Part shown: positions 1 through 6,606 of the stretch, in pieces | Numbering within the stretch: position 1 is the stretch's first letter | Layout: each line of letters begins with the position of its first letter | Origin: Gemmatimonadota bacterium | GTDB lineage: Bacteria > Gemmatimonadota > Gemmatimonadetes > Gemmatimonadales > GWC2-71-9 | NCBI GenBank assembly: GCA_025361465.1 | Contig: JANYAG010000071.1 | Coordinates: 1-7,859, forward strand | Reading direction: 5' to 3' | Length of the DNA: 7,859 nt | The notes under the pieces: generated by a model | Seen by the model: the letters and a program-made list of their open reading frames with translations, nothing else | Told to the model about the DNA's origin: nothing | The model's database searches: none | Translations under genes and position numbers: made by a program

Positions 1-27
1 GTCTACCTGACGTCGTACCGACTGACG

Positions 28-525
28 TTAGGGGCTGTTCTTGTTCCATTTCGGAAACGCGGAGCCCCACAACGCCCCCAGTCCACCCCAGAAGAGCCCA
101 TTGCTGATTGCTCCCGCCACGATGATCGGTGTCTTCGATTCACATCGCATGCATTCGCGGAAGCTGAGAAGGTAGGCGGTTGCGAATCCCCCAGTCACCG
201 CACCGAGCACGCCACCAATGATTGCACCACGTCCCCACAGTGAGCCCTGGGACACCTCCAGCCGCAGCACCGTCGCAACGGGCATGGTCCGCACGGCCGC
301 AGAGTCCTCGGCGCCCAGACAAGGTGGTCCGGGATAGCGGCAGTACTGTAGTGCCGCATCGGTGCGCTGAAAGCGGGACGTGAGTCGACCGATCACGACG
401 CTGTGTGCCAGATGCATCCGGACCATCTTCCCACTGTCAATCGTCACCGGCGCGAGCGTGTCCTGCGCGGCGAGTCGGGCGGGGGCAAGCGCGAACAGCG
501 CGAGAAAGATCCCAGATCGAGACAT
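28..525 (-). CDS. Secreted glycine-zipper-like protein of unknown function, paralogue A
   Basis: The predicted protein has 165 residues and belongs to no family I recognise. Residues 1-21 look like a Sec signal peptide (hydrophobic core 6-14, likely cut near ARLAAQ). A soluble part (about 22-95) follows, then two hydrophobic glycine-rich segments (about 99-121 and 133-156); the first contains GAIIGG at 100-105 and resembles a glycine zipper. Cysteines sit at 62, 69, 125 and 128, which suggests disulfides or metal binding after export. The protein aligns almost without gaps to the product of the gene at 1030-1524, including C62, C69 and GAIIGG at the same positions. The frame stays open upstream to 681, but the ATG at 525 is preferred: it has an AAAGGAG ribosome site six bases upstream and starts the signal peptide. 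It is the last gene of a same-strand trio, 77 bp after the lipoprotein gene. Location in or across the envelope is inferred. Confidence 0.72.
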   Translation of the reverse strand: MSRSGIFLALFALAPARLAAQDTLAPVTIDSGKMVRMHLAHSVVIGRLTSRFQRTDAALQYCRYPGPPCLGAEDSAAVRTMPVATVLRLEVSQGSLWGRGAIIGGVLGAVTGGFATAYLLSFRECMRCESKTPIIVAGAISNGLFWGGLGALWGSAFPKWNKNSP

Positions 526-531
526 GATCGG

Positions 532-538
532 CTCCTTT
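532..538 (-). promoter_or_regulatory. Shine-Dalgarno site that sets the start at 525
   Basis: On the minus strand this reads AAAGGAG, six bases before the ATG at 525. The upstream in-frame ATG at 681 would add 52 Arg-rich residues ahead of an obvious signal peptide, so this site supports the shorter protein. Confidence 0.7.
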
Positions 539-602
539 GACTTAAGCCTGGCTTCGCAGCGCTTCAGCGGTGGGAGCATCCGAGGCCGCCCGCCATCCAG
601 CC

Positions 603-977
603 CTACTGCAAGTGCGGCGGGTCCAACAGGATCATCGCGCCGACGAAGCCGACGAAAAGCATTGGACCCGCGATGAGCCACGCACCCGCGCCCGGATTGC
701 CGGTCCGCGCCTGCGAGATGTCGCGGAAGGCGTAGCGGACGCGGCAGGTGTCGCAGTCAAGATGTTCGAGCCAGGGAATGCCGCTCAATGAGTCGCGCGT
801 GAACTCCACACCGTGAAGTCGAACCAGCTGGTTCTTCGCCTGGAACTCGAGCACCGTCTTCCGATCAATCGGGCTGGGATGAAGAAGTGTCAGCGGCTGC
901 CAATTGGAACTGCATGCCGTAAGGGCAAGCAGGACGAGCAAGAACGGTGGCTTGCGGTGCATCCCCTGGTGCTTCAT
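603..977 (-). CDS. Small predicted lipoprotein, function unknown
   Basis: The predicted product has 124 residues. An N-terminal hydrophobic stretch (11-20) ends in a lipobox, LTAC at 19-22, so C22 is probably lipidated by the standard Lgt/Lsp pathway after export. The mature part has a short region around 39-66 (VRLHGVEF followed by TRDSLSG), then a CDTC pair (75-78). The C-terminus is strongly hydrophobic (about 97-118) and could be a membrane helix, which is unusual for a lipoprotein. The overall plan of signal, short beta-like segment, paired cysteines and C-terminal hydrophobic glycine-containing segment loosely echoes the paralogues on either side, but I cannot claim homology. The ATG at 977 has a GGGAGA-type ribosome site about 8-10 bases upstream; the next ATG at 962 is less well placed. 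The gene lies 52 bp after the upstream gene and 77 bp before the next, so co-transcription is plausible. Confidence 0.68.
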   Translation of the reverse strand: MKHQGMHRKPPFLLVLLALTACSSNWQPLTLLHPSPIDRKTVLEFQAKNQLVRLHGVEFTRDSLSGIPWLEHLDCDTCRVRYAFRDISQARTGNPGAGAWLIAGPMLFVGFVGAMILLDPPHLQ

Positions 978-1029
978 CGCTGGTCTCTCCCGTCATCGAG
1001 ACAACCGAGAGCAGTCGGCAGAAGGCCAC

Positions 1030-1524
1030 TCAAGGCGCCGGTCCCCAGCGCGTAAAGGAGTGACCGAAGCCGTAGCCGAGAAGCCCGAACACCGCGCCCC
1101 CGGCAAGGCCATTCAAGACGATCCCCCGCCCGAGGGGCGGACAACTCGCGGTATCACAGGTTCCATCCAACATGACACCCCAGAGCCCACCAAGCAGGGT
1201 GCCGATCACGCCACCGATGATCGCGCCCTTTCTGGCCTCGGTGCCGCGCTGCACCTCGAGACGGAGCATCGCCCGCGTCCGCAGTTCCCGCGTAATGCTG
1301 GCATCACCGCCACCGCCGCAGCGCCAGGCCGGATAAACACAGACCCGCATCGCAGAGTCGCCAGGGATGTAGCGAACCAGCAGACGCCCGCGGACAACTT
1401 CGCCCGGAAGGTTCGCACGCACCTCACGGCCGCTATCGACCGGCATGGTGGGGGAGATGCTCTGAGCACCAAGCGCCACCGGTGCGCCGATCAGCAGGGT
1501 GAGGAACGTGAGCCGTGATATCAT
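1030..1524 (-). CDS. Secreted glycine-zipper-like protein of unknown function, paralogue B
   Basis: The predicted product has 164 residues and is a paralogue of the protein encoded at 28-525. A Sec signal peptide covers residues 1-20 (hydrophobic core 5-19, ending ALGAQ). Shared features at matching positions are a DSG motif (30-32), C62 and C69, the LRLEV segment (87-91) and GAIIGG (100-105). Further cysteines at 123 and 128 match the second pair of the other copy. Two glycine-rich hydrophobic segments (about 99-119 and 133-154) end the protein. The frame is open back to 1869, but that extension overlaps the membrane-protein gene on the other strand. The ATG at 1524 is chosen because it begins the signal peptide and has GAGGGAG about eight bases upstream. 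An ATG at 1554 is a weaker alternative. It is the first gene of the minus-strand trio, and the promoter at 1601-1629 probably drives it. Function is unknown. Confidence 0.74.
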   Translation of the reverse strand: MISRLTFLTLLIGAPVALGAQSISPTMPVDSGREVRANLPGEVVRGRLLVRYIPGDSAMRVCVYPAWRCGGGGDASITRELRTRAMLRLEVQRGTEARKGAIIGGVIGTLLGGLWGVMLDGTCDTASCPPLGRGIVLNGLAGGAVFGLLGYGFGHSFTRWGPAP

Positions 1525-1571
1525 CTGCCGTCTCCCTCTTCGGGCATCCCCCATCCCAATCCGCCAGACTA

Positions 1572-1600
1572 TTGCCCCAGCCGATCCAGAATGGTTGATT
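1572..1600 (+). promoter_or_regulatory. Weak candidate promoter for the plus-strand operon
   Basis: TTGCCC (1572-1577) and TTGATT (1595-1600) are 17 bases apart and could act as -35 and -10 elements for the operon starting at 1658. The -10 match is poor. If used, transcription would begin at or just before the palindrome, so one bound protein could control both directions. Confidence 0.2.
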
Positions 1601-1629
1601 AGGATATCACAAACCGGTTTGTGTTGCAA
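1601..1629 (-). promoter_or_regulatory. Predicted sigma-70-type promoter for the minus-strand trio
   Basis: Read on the minus strand, TTGCAA (1629-1624) is followed by a 17-base spacer and TATCCT (1606-1601). Each hexamer matches four of six positions of the TTGACA/TATAAT consensus, and the spacer has the ideal length. The start of transcription would fall near 1594, about 70 bases before the ATG at 1524. The spacer contains the whole 16-bp palindrome, so a protein bound there would block polymerase. This is inferred from sequence only. Confidence 0.5.
1608..1623. promoter_or_regulatory. Perfect 16-bp palindrome, candidate operator
   Basis: The sequence CACAAACCGGTTTGTG is its own reverse complement. 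It lies in the divergent region between the minus-strand trio and the plus-strand regulator operon, and it fills the spacer of the minus-strand promoter. A third CAAACC half-site follows at 1627-1632, which also allows a small GGTTTG/CAAACC hairpin in the plus-strand transcript about ten bases before the ribosome site. The winged-helix regulator encoded at 2073-2393 is the nearest candidate to bind it. The AAACCGGTTT core with central CG also resembles LacI/GalR-type operators, so a distant regulator is possible. Confidence 0.5.
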
Positions 1630-1642
1630 ACCCAACCGATAC

Positions 1643-1648
1643 AGGAGG
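1643..1648 (+). promoter_or_regulatory. Strong Shine-Dalgarno that sets a GTG start
   Basis: AGGAGG lies nine bases before the GTG at 1658. It decides the start of the membrane-protein gene: the frame is open further upstream (ATG at 1499), but that part runs through the promoter and the 5' end of the opposite gene and has no membrane-protein character. Confidence 0.75.
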
Positions 1649-1657
1649 AATTCTCCG

Positions 1658-2086
1658 GTGCAGACGGTCAAGTCGATCAACCGCCAGGTCACCCAGCACC
1701 TCCTCCGGGACGGCACGCATGAGATCCGTGCCGGCCTGATCGCGATGGTGCCCGCCGGGCTCTGGCTCGCGTGGCTGGTGGGGGTTCGGGGCGGAGCCCT
1801 GGGCGCGTGCATCGCGCTGGCGCTCGGGTTGGCCCTTGCCGCCTGGCCAGGTGTGACGGCGTTGCGCACCGGATACGTGCTCCCCCGGATCGGCTATGCC
1901 CGGCACACCCGGCGAACCGATCTCGCCGCCCTGTGCATCGTCGTGTTGGTACTCACGGGGCTGGGATTGGTCTGGCTGGAGGAGGGCGGCCTGATGGGAT
2001 GGGGGCGGCCCGCCGCCGCGCTCCGCTCGCTCGTCGCCCACGAGGCGGATGGCACCAGGGATTCAGGCAGCGATGCCCCGGGCTGA
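1658..2086 (+). CDS. Small three-helix membrane protein of unknown function
   Basis: The predicted product has 142 residues and begins at a GTG with an excellent AGGAGG site upstream. The N-terminal 24 residues are polar (with HEIRAG at 21-26). Hydrophobic helices follow at about 26-43, 47-66 and 87-107. The loop between the second and third contains YVLPRIGYA (73-81), a motif of the form Y-V-x-P-R-x-G-Y that I associate from memory with small bacterial membrane proteins encoded next to winged-helix regulators; no search was possible. The C-terminal tail (about 108-142) is polar and acidic at the end. The regulator gene starts inside this gene's 3' end, so translation is probably coupled. The partnership suggests a membrane sensor or an anchor that modulates the regulator, but no catalytic motif is visible and the role is inference. 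Confidence 0.72.
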   Translation: MQTVKSINRQVTQHLLRDGTHEIRAGLIAMVPAGLWLAWLVGVRGGALGACIALALGLALAAWPGVTALRTGYVLPRIGYARHTRRTDLAALCIVVLVLTGLGLVWLEEGGLMGWGRPAAALRSLVAHEADGTRDSGSDAPG

Positions 2087-2393
2087 CCGCTTGCGCGAAC
2101 ATACCGACATCGATCGCGTCGTCCATGACCCGGTCCGCTTCGCCATCATGGCCTGCCTCGCGCTGCTCGAGTCGGCCGATTTCCTCTTCCTGTTGCAGGA
2201 GCTCTCGCTCACCAAGGGCAACCTGGCGCAGCACATCAACAAGCTCGAAGAGAGCGGTTACGTCACGATCGAGAAGATGATCCGCGGAAAGCGTACCCAT
2301 ACCATGTACCAGCTGACCCCGGCCGGTCACGAGGCGTTCGATGCCTATCGACGCTCGATGCGAAGGGTGCTGGAGAAGAGCGGTCAGCGGTAA
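2073..2393 (+). CDS. Winged helix-turn-helix transcriptional regulator (HTH_34-like)
   Basis: This is a 106-residue single-domain DNA-binding protein of the winged-helix class, closest in layout to the MarR/ArsR-like HTH_34 group. DPVRFAI (19-25) opens the first helix, and LTKGNLAQHINKLEESGYV (46-64) is the helix-turn-helix with the recognition helix. Residues 65-82 form the wing (GKR at 72-74), and a basic C-terminal helix (84-100) could support dimerisation. No ligand-binding domain, metal-site cysteines or histidine pair is evident, so the signal is unknown and may come from the membrane protein encoded just upstream. The start at 2073 overlaps the upstream gene by 14 bases; an in-frame ATG at 2049 (114 residues) is equally possible, and neither has a strong ribosome site. 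The amidohydrolase gene follows after 32 bp. Autoregulation through the palindrome at 1608-1623 is a reasonable inference. Confidence 0.85.
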   Translation: MPRADRLREHTDIDRVVHDPVRFAIMACLALLESADFLFLLQELSLTKGNLAQHINKLEESGYVTIEKMIRGKRTHTMYQLTPAGHEAFDAYRRSMRRVLEKSGQR

Positions 2394-2425
2394 GTTCCAG
2401 CCAACCACGATCGGAGCTTTCACCC

Positions 2426-3739
2426 ATGCGCCGACTCCACCTTGCCGCGTGCCTGCTGCTCGCCCTCCCGATGGTCGCTTCTGCGCAGGGTCGCGGCGGC
2501 ACCACGTCGGACGTCGTCACCCTGTTGGTGCCAGCCCGGGTCTGGGACGGCAGTGTCGACAAGAAGGGCGTCGCGGACAAGCCGCATGAGGGCTGGGCCG
2601 TCCTGATCCGCGGTGAGCGGATCACCGCCGTGGGGCCACGCGACCAGCTCAATATCCCCGATGGCGCCACGACGGTGGAGCTGCCCGGCACGACCATCAT
2701 TCCCGGGCTGATCGAGGGACATTCGCACCTGCTGCTCCATCCCTACAATGAGACCTCGTGGGACGACCAGGTCCTCCGCGAGCCCGAAGCACTGCGCACC
2801 GCGCGCGCGGTCAATCATGCCAAGGCCACCCTGCTCGCCGGGTTCACGACGATGCGCGACCTCGGCACCGAAGGTGCCGGCTACGCGGACGTGGGGCTCA
2901 AGGCGGCGATCAACCAGGGAATCATCTCCGGTCCCCGCCTGATCGTCACCACCCGCGCGATCGTGGGTCTGGGCGAGTACGGGCCCAGGGGATTCTCCAC
3001 CGATATCAGCGACGAGATCCCGCAGGGCGCCGAGGAAGTGAGCGGCCCCGAGTCGATCGGTCGGGTGGTGCGCGACCAGATCAAGCACGGCGCCGACTGG
3101 ATCAAGGTCTACGCCGACTATCGCTGGGGGCCCAGTGGCGAGGTGCGTCCGGGCTTCACCCAGGACGAACTCAAGCTGATCGTCGACATCGCCAACAGCT
3201 CCGGCCGCCCGGTGGTAGCCCATGCCAGCAGTGAAGAGGGAATGCGCCGCGCGATCCTGGCGGGGGTGCGCAGCATCGAACACGGCGACAATGGTACGCC
3301 AGCGGTCTGGAAGCTGATGAAGGAGAAAGGGGTGTACTTCTGCCCGACCGTGGCGGCAGGGGAATCACAGTTGGAGCAGCGCGGCGGCTACAAGATGGGC
3401 GAGCTGCTGCCGCCCTCCCTCAAGGCCAAGCAGATCACCACCAAGGCGGCGCTCGATGCGGGCGTGAAGATCTGCAACGGCAGCGACGTCGGCGTGTTCA
3501 GTCACGGCGACAACGCCAAGGAGCTCGAACTGCTGGTGCTGTATGGCCTGACCCCATCACAGGCATTGCTTGCCGCGACCGTGACCGACGCGGCGATGCT
3601 CGGCATGGAAGACCGGATCGGCAGCATCAAGCCGGGACTGCTCGCCGACCTGATTGCCGTGACCGGCGACCCGACACAGGACATCACCGCCCTGCGCAAG
3701 GTCCAGTTGGTGATGAAGGGCGGCATCAGGTATCGCTGA
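2426..3739 (+). CDS. Secreted metal-dependent amidohydrolase (imidazolonepropionase-like)
   Basis: The predicted product has 437 residues and belongs to the amidohydrolase superfamily (Amidohydro_1, COG1228-like). Residues 1-20 are a Sec signal peptide (core 6-18, ending ASAQ), so it acts outside the cytoplasm. A small beta-sandwich region (about 29-92) precedes the TIM barrel, and its closing strands return at 403-437. The metal ligands expected for the superfamily are present: H99 and H101 (GHSH), K227 (WIKVYAD, the likely carbamylated lysine), H266 (VVAHAS), H286 (IEHGD) and D354 (NGSDVG). It should hydrolyse an amide or related bond, possibly a peptide-like substrate as in secreted Xaa-Pro/Xaa-Arg dipeptidases of this group, but the substrate cannot be read from the sequence. 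GGAG nine bases before the ATG supports the start. It sits 32 bp after the regulator gene and is probably in the same operon. Length and motifs look intact. Confidence 0.92.
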   Translation: MRRLHLAACLLLALPMVASAQGRGGTTSDVVTLLVPARVWDGSVDKKGVADKPHEGWAVLIRGERITAVGPRDQLNIPDGATTVELPGTTIIPGLIEGHSHLLLHPYNETSWDDQVLREPEALRTARAVNHAKATLLAGFTTMRDLGTEGAGYADVGLKAAINQGIISGPRLIVTTRAIVGLGEYGPRGFSTDISDEIPQGAEEVSGPESIGRVVRDQIKHGADWIKVYADYRWGPSGEVRPGFTQDELKLIVDIANSSGRPVVAHASSEEGMRRAILAGVRSIEHGDNGTPAVWKLMKEKGVYFCPTVAAGESQLEQRGGYKMGELLPPSLKAKQITTKAALDAGVKICNGSDVGVFSHGDNAKELELLVLYGLTPSQALLAATVTDAAMLGMEDRIGSIKPGLLADLIAVTGDPTQDITALRKVQLVMKGGIRYR

Positions 3740-3764
3740 AGACGCCGTCGGGTCGACGCGTCCG

Positions 3765-5174
3765 TCAACTGCCGGAATAGAGGGCGATCCGCACGGGCTG
3801 CGGCGTGTCGAGGGCAGCCACGATCGTGAGCCGCACCCGCCGTACCGCCACCGGCGCGAAGCGATCGAGCTTGCGATACCCGACGGTGGTGCCCCTGCTC
3901 AGCACCTTCCAATCGCCGCCACGTGATCCTTCCACGGTGTAGCGTGCAACCAGCTGGCCCTTCTGGATCGCCTCGCCGAGATCGACCATCCCGACGTTGA
4001 CCTCACGGCCGAGGTCGATCTCCGTCGTGGCGCTGTGCGCACCGGTACGATGCCACACCCGCTTCTTCCCCTTGGTCAGGTCGTTGGCGAACAACGCCTG
4101 CAGTCGCTCGCGCATCCCGGCGAGGCGCTCGACGTCGGTGTGATGCAGCCAGCCGTCGCGTGTTGGCGGCACATTGAGCAGCAACTTGGAATTGCGCCCG
4201 ACCGAGGTGAAGTACAGTCCCACCAGGTTCTCCACCGTGCGCACACGCGCATCCTCGGCGGAGTGATGGAACCAGCCCGGGCGAATCGAGACATCGGTTT
4301 CGCCGGGGCGCCAGACGGTGCCGGCGGGGTCGCCGTGCTGCAGTTGCTGCATCACCGCGTCGCCGCTGACGCCAGGCGCCGAGACCACCGTAGGGTTCAC
4401 CATCGACCAGTTCATCTCGCCGGCCGTGCCGCTCTCGTTGCCGATCCAGCGAACATCCGGCCCGGCGTCGGAGAACATCACCGCCTTGGGTTGCAGCTTG
4501 CGCACCAGTGCCCACACCCGGGGCCAGTCATAGACCTGCCGCTTGCCGTTGGGTCCTTCGCCGTTGGCGCCGTCGAACCAGACTTCGTGGATCGGGCCGT
4601 AGTGCGTGAGCAGCTCGGTGAGTTGGGCGAAGTAGATGTCGTTGTAGCGGGGAGAGTCGCCGTATGCAGGATGATGGCGGTCCCAGGGCGAGAGGTAGAG
4701 CCCGGCCTTGAGTCCCGCGGTCTTGCAGGCGTCGGTGAACTCGCGCACCACGTCGCCCGTGCCGCCGCGGAACCGACTCGAGGCGACGGAGTGCGTGGTG
4801 GTGGCGGTGGGCCAGAGGCAGAAGCCGTCGTGATGCTTTGCGGTGAGGATCATGGTGCGGAAGCCGGCGGCCTTCGCCGAGCGCGCCCATTGGCCCGCAT
4901 CGAGGGTGTTGGGGGCAAAGATCGCCGGGTCTTCCTTCCCTTCGCCCCACTCGCGATTCGTGAAGGTGTTCACCCCGAAGTGAAGGAACATCGCGAGTTC
5001 GTCGCGTTGCCACTCGAGTTGTGAAGGCGACGGCACCGGCCGGCCGGCCATCCAGTTCGTGGCCGGGAACCGTGGCAGGCGGATCAGGCCGGCAGCGGCC
5101 AGCATGGCGACAAAGTCGCGGCGCGGAAGTCCGGAAGGGGTGTCGGGCATGCAGGGCGCGTCCGGGTTGAACAT
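3765..5174 (-). CDS. Alpha-L-fucosidase, GH29, Tat-exported
   Basis: The predicted product has 469 residues and removes alpha-linked L-fucose from glycans by a retaining mechanism. The N-terminus carries a twin-arginine motif, LPRRDFV (16-22), followed by a short hydrophobic run, so export as a folded protein is likely. The catalytic barrel spans about 50-365. Visible family motifs are FLHFGVNTF (63-71), TAKHHDGFCLWP (111-122), EVWFDGANG (197-205) with D201 as the expected nucleophile, and RWIGNES (242-248) with E247 as the likely acid/base by analogy with the 1,3/1,4-specific GH29-B subgroup. IRPGWFHH (297-304) also fits that subgroup. Residues about 375-469 look like a C-terminal beta-sandwich (F5/8 or CBM32 type). 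Neither the ATG at 5174 nor the one at 5150 has a clear ribosome site; the shorter form keeps the Tat motif. The gene ends 25 bp from the amidohydrolase stop and is divergent from the transporter gene. Confidence 0.92.
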   Translation of the reverse strand: MFNPDAPCMPDTPSGLPRRDFVAMLAAAGLIRLPRFPATNWMAGRPVPSPSQLEWQRDELAMFLHFGVNTFTNREWGEGKEDPAIFAPNTLDAGQWARSAKAAGFRTMILTAKHHDGFCLWPTATTTHSVASSRFRGGTGDVVREFTDACKTAGLKAGLYLSPWDRHHPAYGDSPRYNDIYFAQLTELLTHYGPIHEVWFDGANGEGPNGKRQVYDWPRVWALVRKLQPKAVMFSDAGPDVRWIGNESGTAGEMNWSMVNPTVVSAPGVSGDAVMQQLQHGDPAGTVWRPGETDVSIRPGWFHHSAEDARVRTVENLVGLYFTSVGRNSKLLLNVPPTRDGWLHHTDVERLAGMRERLQALFANDLTKGKKRVWHRTGAHSATTEIDLGREVNVGMVDLGEAIQKGQLVARYTVEGSRGGDWKVLSRGTTVGYRKLDRFAPVAVRRVRLTIVAALDTPQPVRIALYSGS

Positions 5175-5301
5175 GGTGGACGGTCGGAATCGGGGGATCC
5201 GGTGAAGATAGCGCGCGACTCCGCCTTGTGCCCTGACGGTCCGGGACGCAACTTTTCTGCCCTACCTCCCACTCGCTCCTCCCTGACGCCGAGAACACTC
5301 G

Positions 5302-6606
5302 ATGGCGACGCTCGCCGATTCCCCGGATGCAGCACAGATGCGCCGGCATGCTCGCGCCGCACTGATCATCCTGACATTCATCAACCTCTTCAACTACATC
5401 GATCGGTATGTCTTCGCGATTCTCGGAGAGACGCTGAAGAAGCCGACCACCCTCGGGCTCACTGATGGCCAGCTCGGCTGGGTCGGGGCCTCCTTCATGG
5501 TGGTGTATGCCTTGACCTCGCCAGTCTTCGGCACACTGGGTGATCGGCAGGGTCGCTCCCGGCTGATCGCGTCGGGCGTGGCCATCTGGAGTGTGGGGAC
5601 CATGCTGGGCGGGTTTGCCCGGGGGTTCTGGACACTCCTGGGCGGCCGCTCGGTCGTTGGTGTTGGGGAAGCGGCCTACGGATCGATCGCTCCCGCGGTG
5701 CTTTCGGATCACTACCCCAAGGCCGAACGCGGCCGAGTCCTTTCGATCTTCTACATCGCCATCCCGGTCGGCGCTGCCCTGGGGTACATCCTCGGCGGAG
5801 AGATGGACCACGCGTTCGGGTGGCGAGCTGCCTTCTTCATCGCGGGCGCTCCCGGGCTGGTGCTTGCGCTCCTCTTGATGCGCCTTCGCGATCCCCAGCG
5901 CGGCACCCAGGACGATCCGTCTGATGTCGACGCCATTCCGCACGGCAGCGCCCTCAGCGGCGGGTGGCCTGCCTACAGGGGATTCTTCCGCAACCGTCCG
6001 TACATGGGCACCGTCCTTGGCTATGCGGCCTATACCTTCGGCCTCGGCGCCATGTCGTTCTGGATGCCGATGTTCCTGCAGCGCGTGCGCGGCTTTACGG
6101 AGAGGGACGCCGGCACCGGATTCGGCAAGATCGTGGTGATCACCGGGCTGGTTGGCACGCTGGCCGGAGGATGGCTCGGTGACCGATTGCTGCGACATAC
6201 GCCGCGCGCGTATCTCTACCTCGCCGGCGTGACGACATTGATCGCGGCGCCGCTCGCGTACGCCGCACTCACCATCACCGACCGCACGACGATGCTGTGG
6301 ACGTTCTTCGCCGTGCAGTTGCTCCTGTTCGCGTCAACCGGTCCGGTCAATTCCGCCATCCTCAACGCGGTCATCCCGACCCAGCGGGCGACCGCCATGG
6401 CGTTCAGCATCCTGATGATTCACCTGCTCGGCGATGTTCCCTCACCGATCCTGATCGGCAATGTGTCCTTCGCGCAGGGGGACAATGCGGCGTCCCTGCA
6501 GCACAGTCTCCTCATGTTCGTGCCGCCGTCCATCATGCTCGCGGGAATCATCTGGATGGCCACGGCGCTCTGGTCCTCACGGGCGAAGGTGACTGCCGCC
6601 GGATGA
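5302..6606 (+). CDS. MFS transporter, Spinster (Spns) family
   Basis: The predicted product has 434 residues and about twelve membrane helices, with a central cytoplasmic loop near 196-228. Spinster-type signatures are visible: NYIDRYV (31-37) in the first helix, motif A GTLGDRQGRSR (77-87), RSVVGVGEA (116-124) in helix 4, a second motif-A-like GGWLGDR (289-295), and IPTQRATAMA (358-367) in the second half. Known members move lipids: eukaryotic SPNS1 handles lysophospholipids and SPNS2 sphingosine-1-phosphate. The substrate here is not shown by sequence; many bacterial members are uncharacterised. The stop overlaps the ATG of a PlsC-type acyltransferase gene by four bases (ATGA), which links it to phospholipid acylation. 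It is also divergent from the fucosidase gene (127 bp between starts), so sugar transport must be considered, though Spinster proteins are not known for it. The ribosome site is weak (GAGA about eight bases upstream). Confidence 0.88.
   Translation: MATLADSPDAAQMRRHARAALIILTFINLFNYIDRYVFAILGETLKKPTTLGLTDGQLGWVGASFMVVYALTSPVFGTLGDRQGRSRLIASGVAIWSVGTMLGGFARGFWTLLGGRSVVGVGEAAYGSIAPAVLSDHYPKAERGRVLSIFYIAIPVGAALGYILGGEMDHAFGWRAAFFIAGAPGLVLALLLMRLRDPQRGTQDDPSDVDAIPHGSALSGGWPAYRGFFRNRPYMGTVLGYAAYTFGLGAMSFWMPMFLQRVRGFTERDAGTGFGKIVVITGLVGTLAGGWLGDRLLRHTPRAYLYLAGVTTLIAAPLAYAALTITDRTTMLWTFFAVQLLLFASTGPVNSAILNAVIPTQRATAMAFSILMIHLLGDVPSPILIGNVSFAQGDNAASLQHSLLMFVPPSIMLAGIIWMATALWSSRAKVTAAG

Noticed and set aside
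526..681. Possible N-terminal extension of the minus-strand gene at 28-525
   Set aside because: The extension is Arg-rich, overlaps the lipoprotein gene and precedes a clear signal peptide with its own ribosome site.
1525..1869. Possible N-terminal extension of the minus-strand gene at 1030-1524
   Set aside because: It would read through the promoter and into the opposite membrane-protein gene, and would bury the signal peptide.
2420..3283. 287-codon open frame on the minus strand
   Set aside because: It is antisense to the amidohydrolase, whose metal ligands are complete on the plus strand.
3741..3762. GACGC/GCGTC inverted repeat between the convergent genes as a terminator
   Set aside because: The arms are only five bases with a 12-base loop and no T-tract follows on either strand.
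4035..5024. 329-codon open frame on the plus strand
   Set aside because: It is antisense to the GH29 catalytic domain, where all family motifs read on the minus strand.
5231..5288. CCCTGACG direct repeat (5231-5238 and 5281-5288) in the fucosidase-transporter intergenic region
   Set aside because: An eight-base GC-rich repeat without symmetry or promoter context is likely chance, and I found no convincing promoter pair there on either strand.
4528..6198. 556-codon open frame on the minus strand
   Set aside because: It runs antisense to the Spinster gene and out of frame through the fucosidase gene. Its translation is rich in Arg, His, Pro and Gly without domains or hydrophobic pattern, as expected for a shadow frame in GC-rich DNA.
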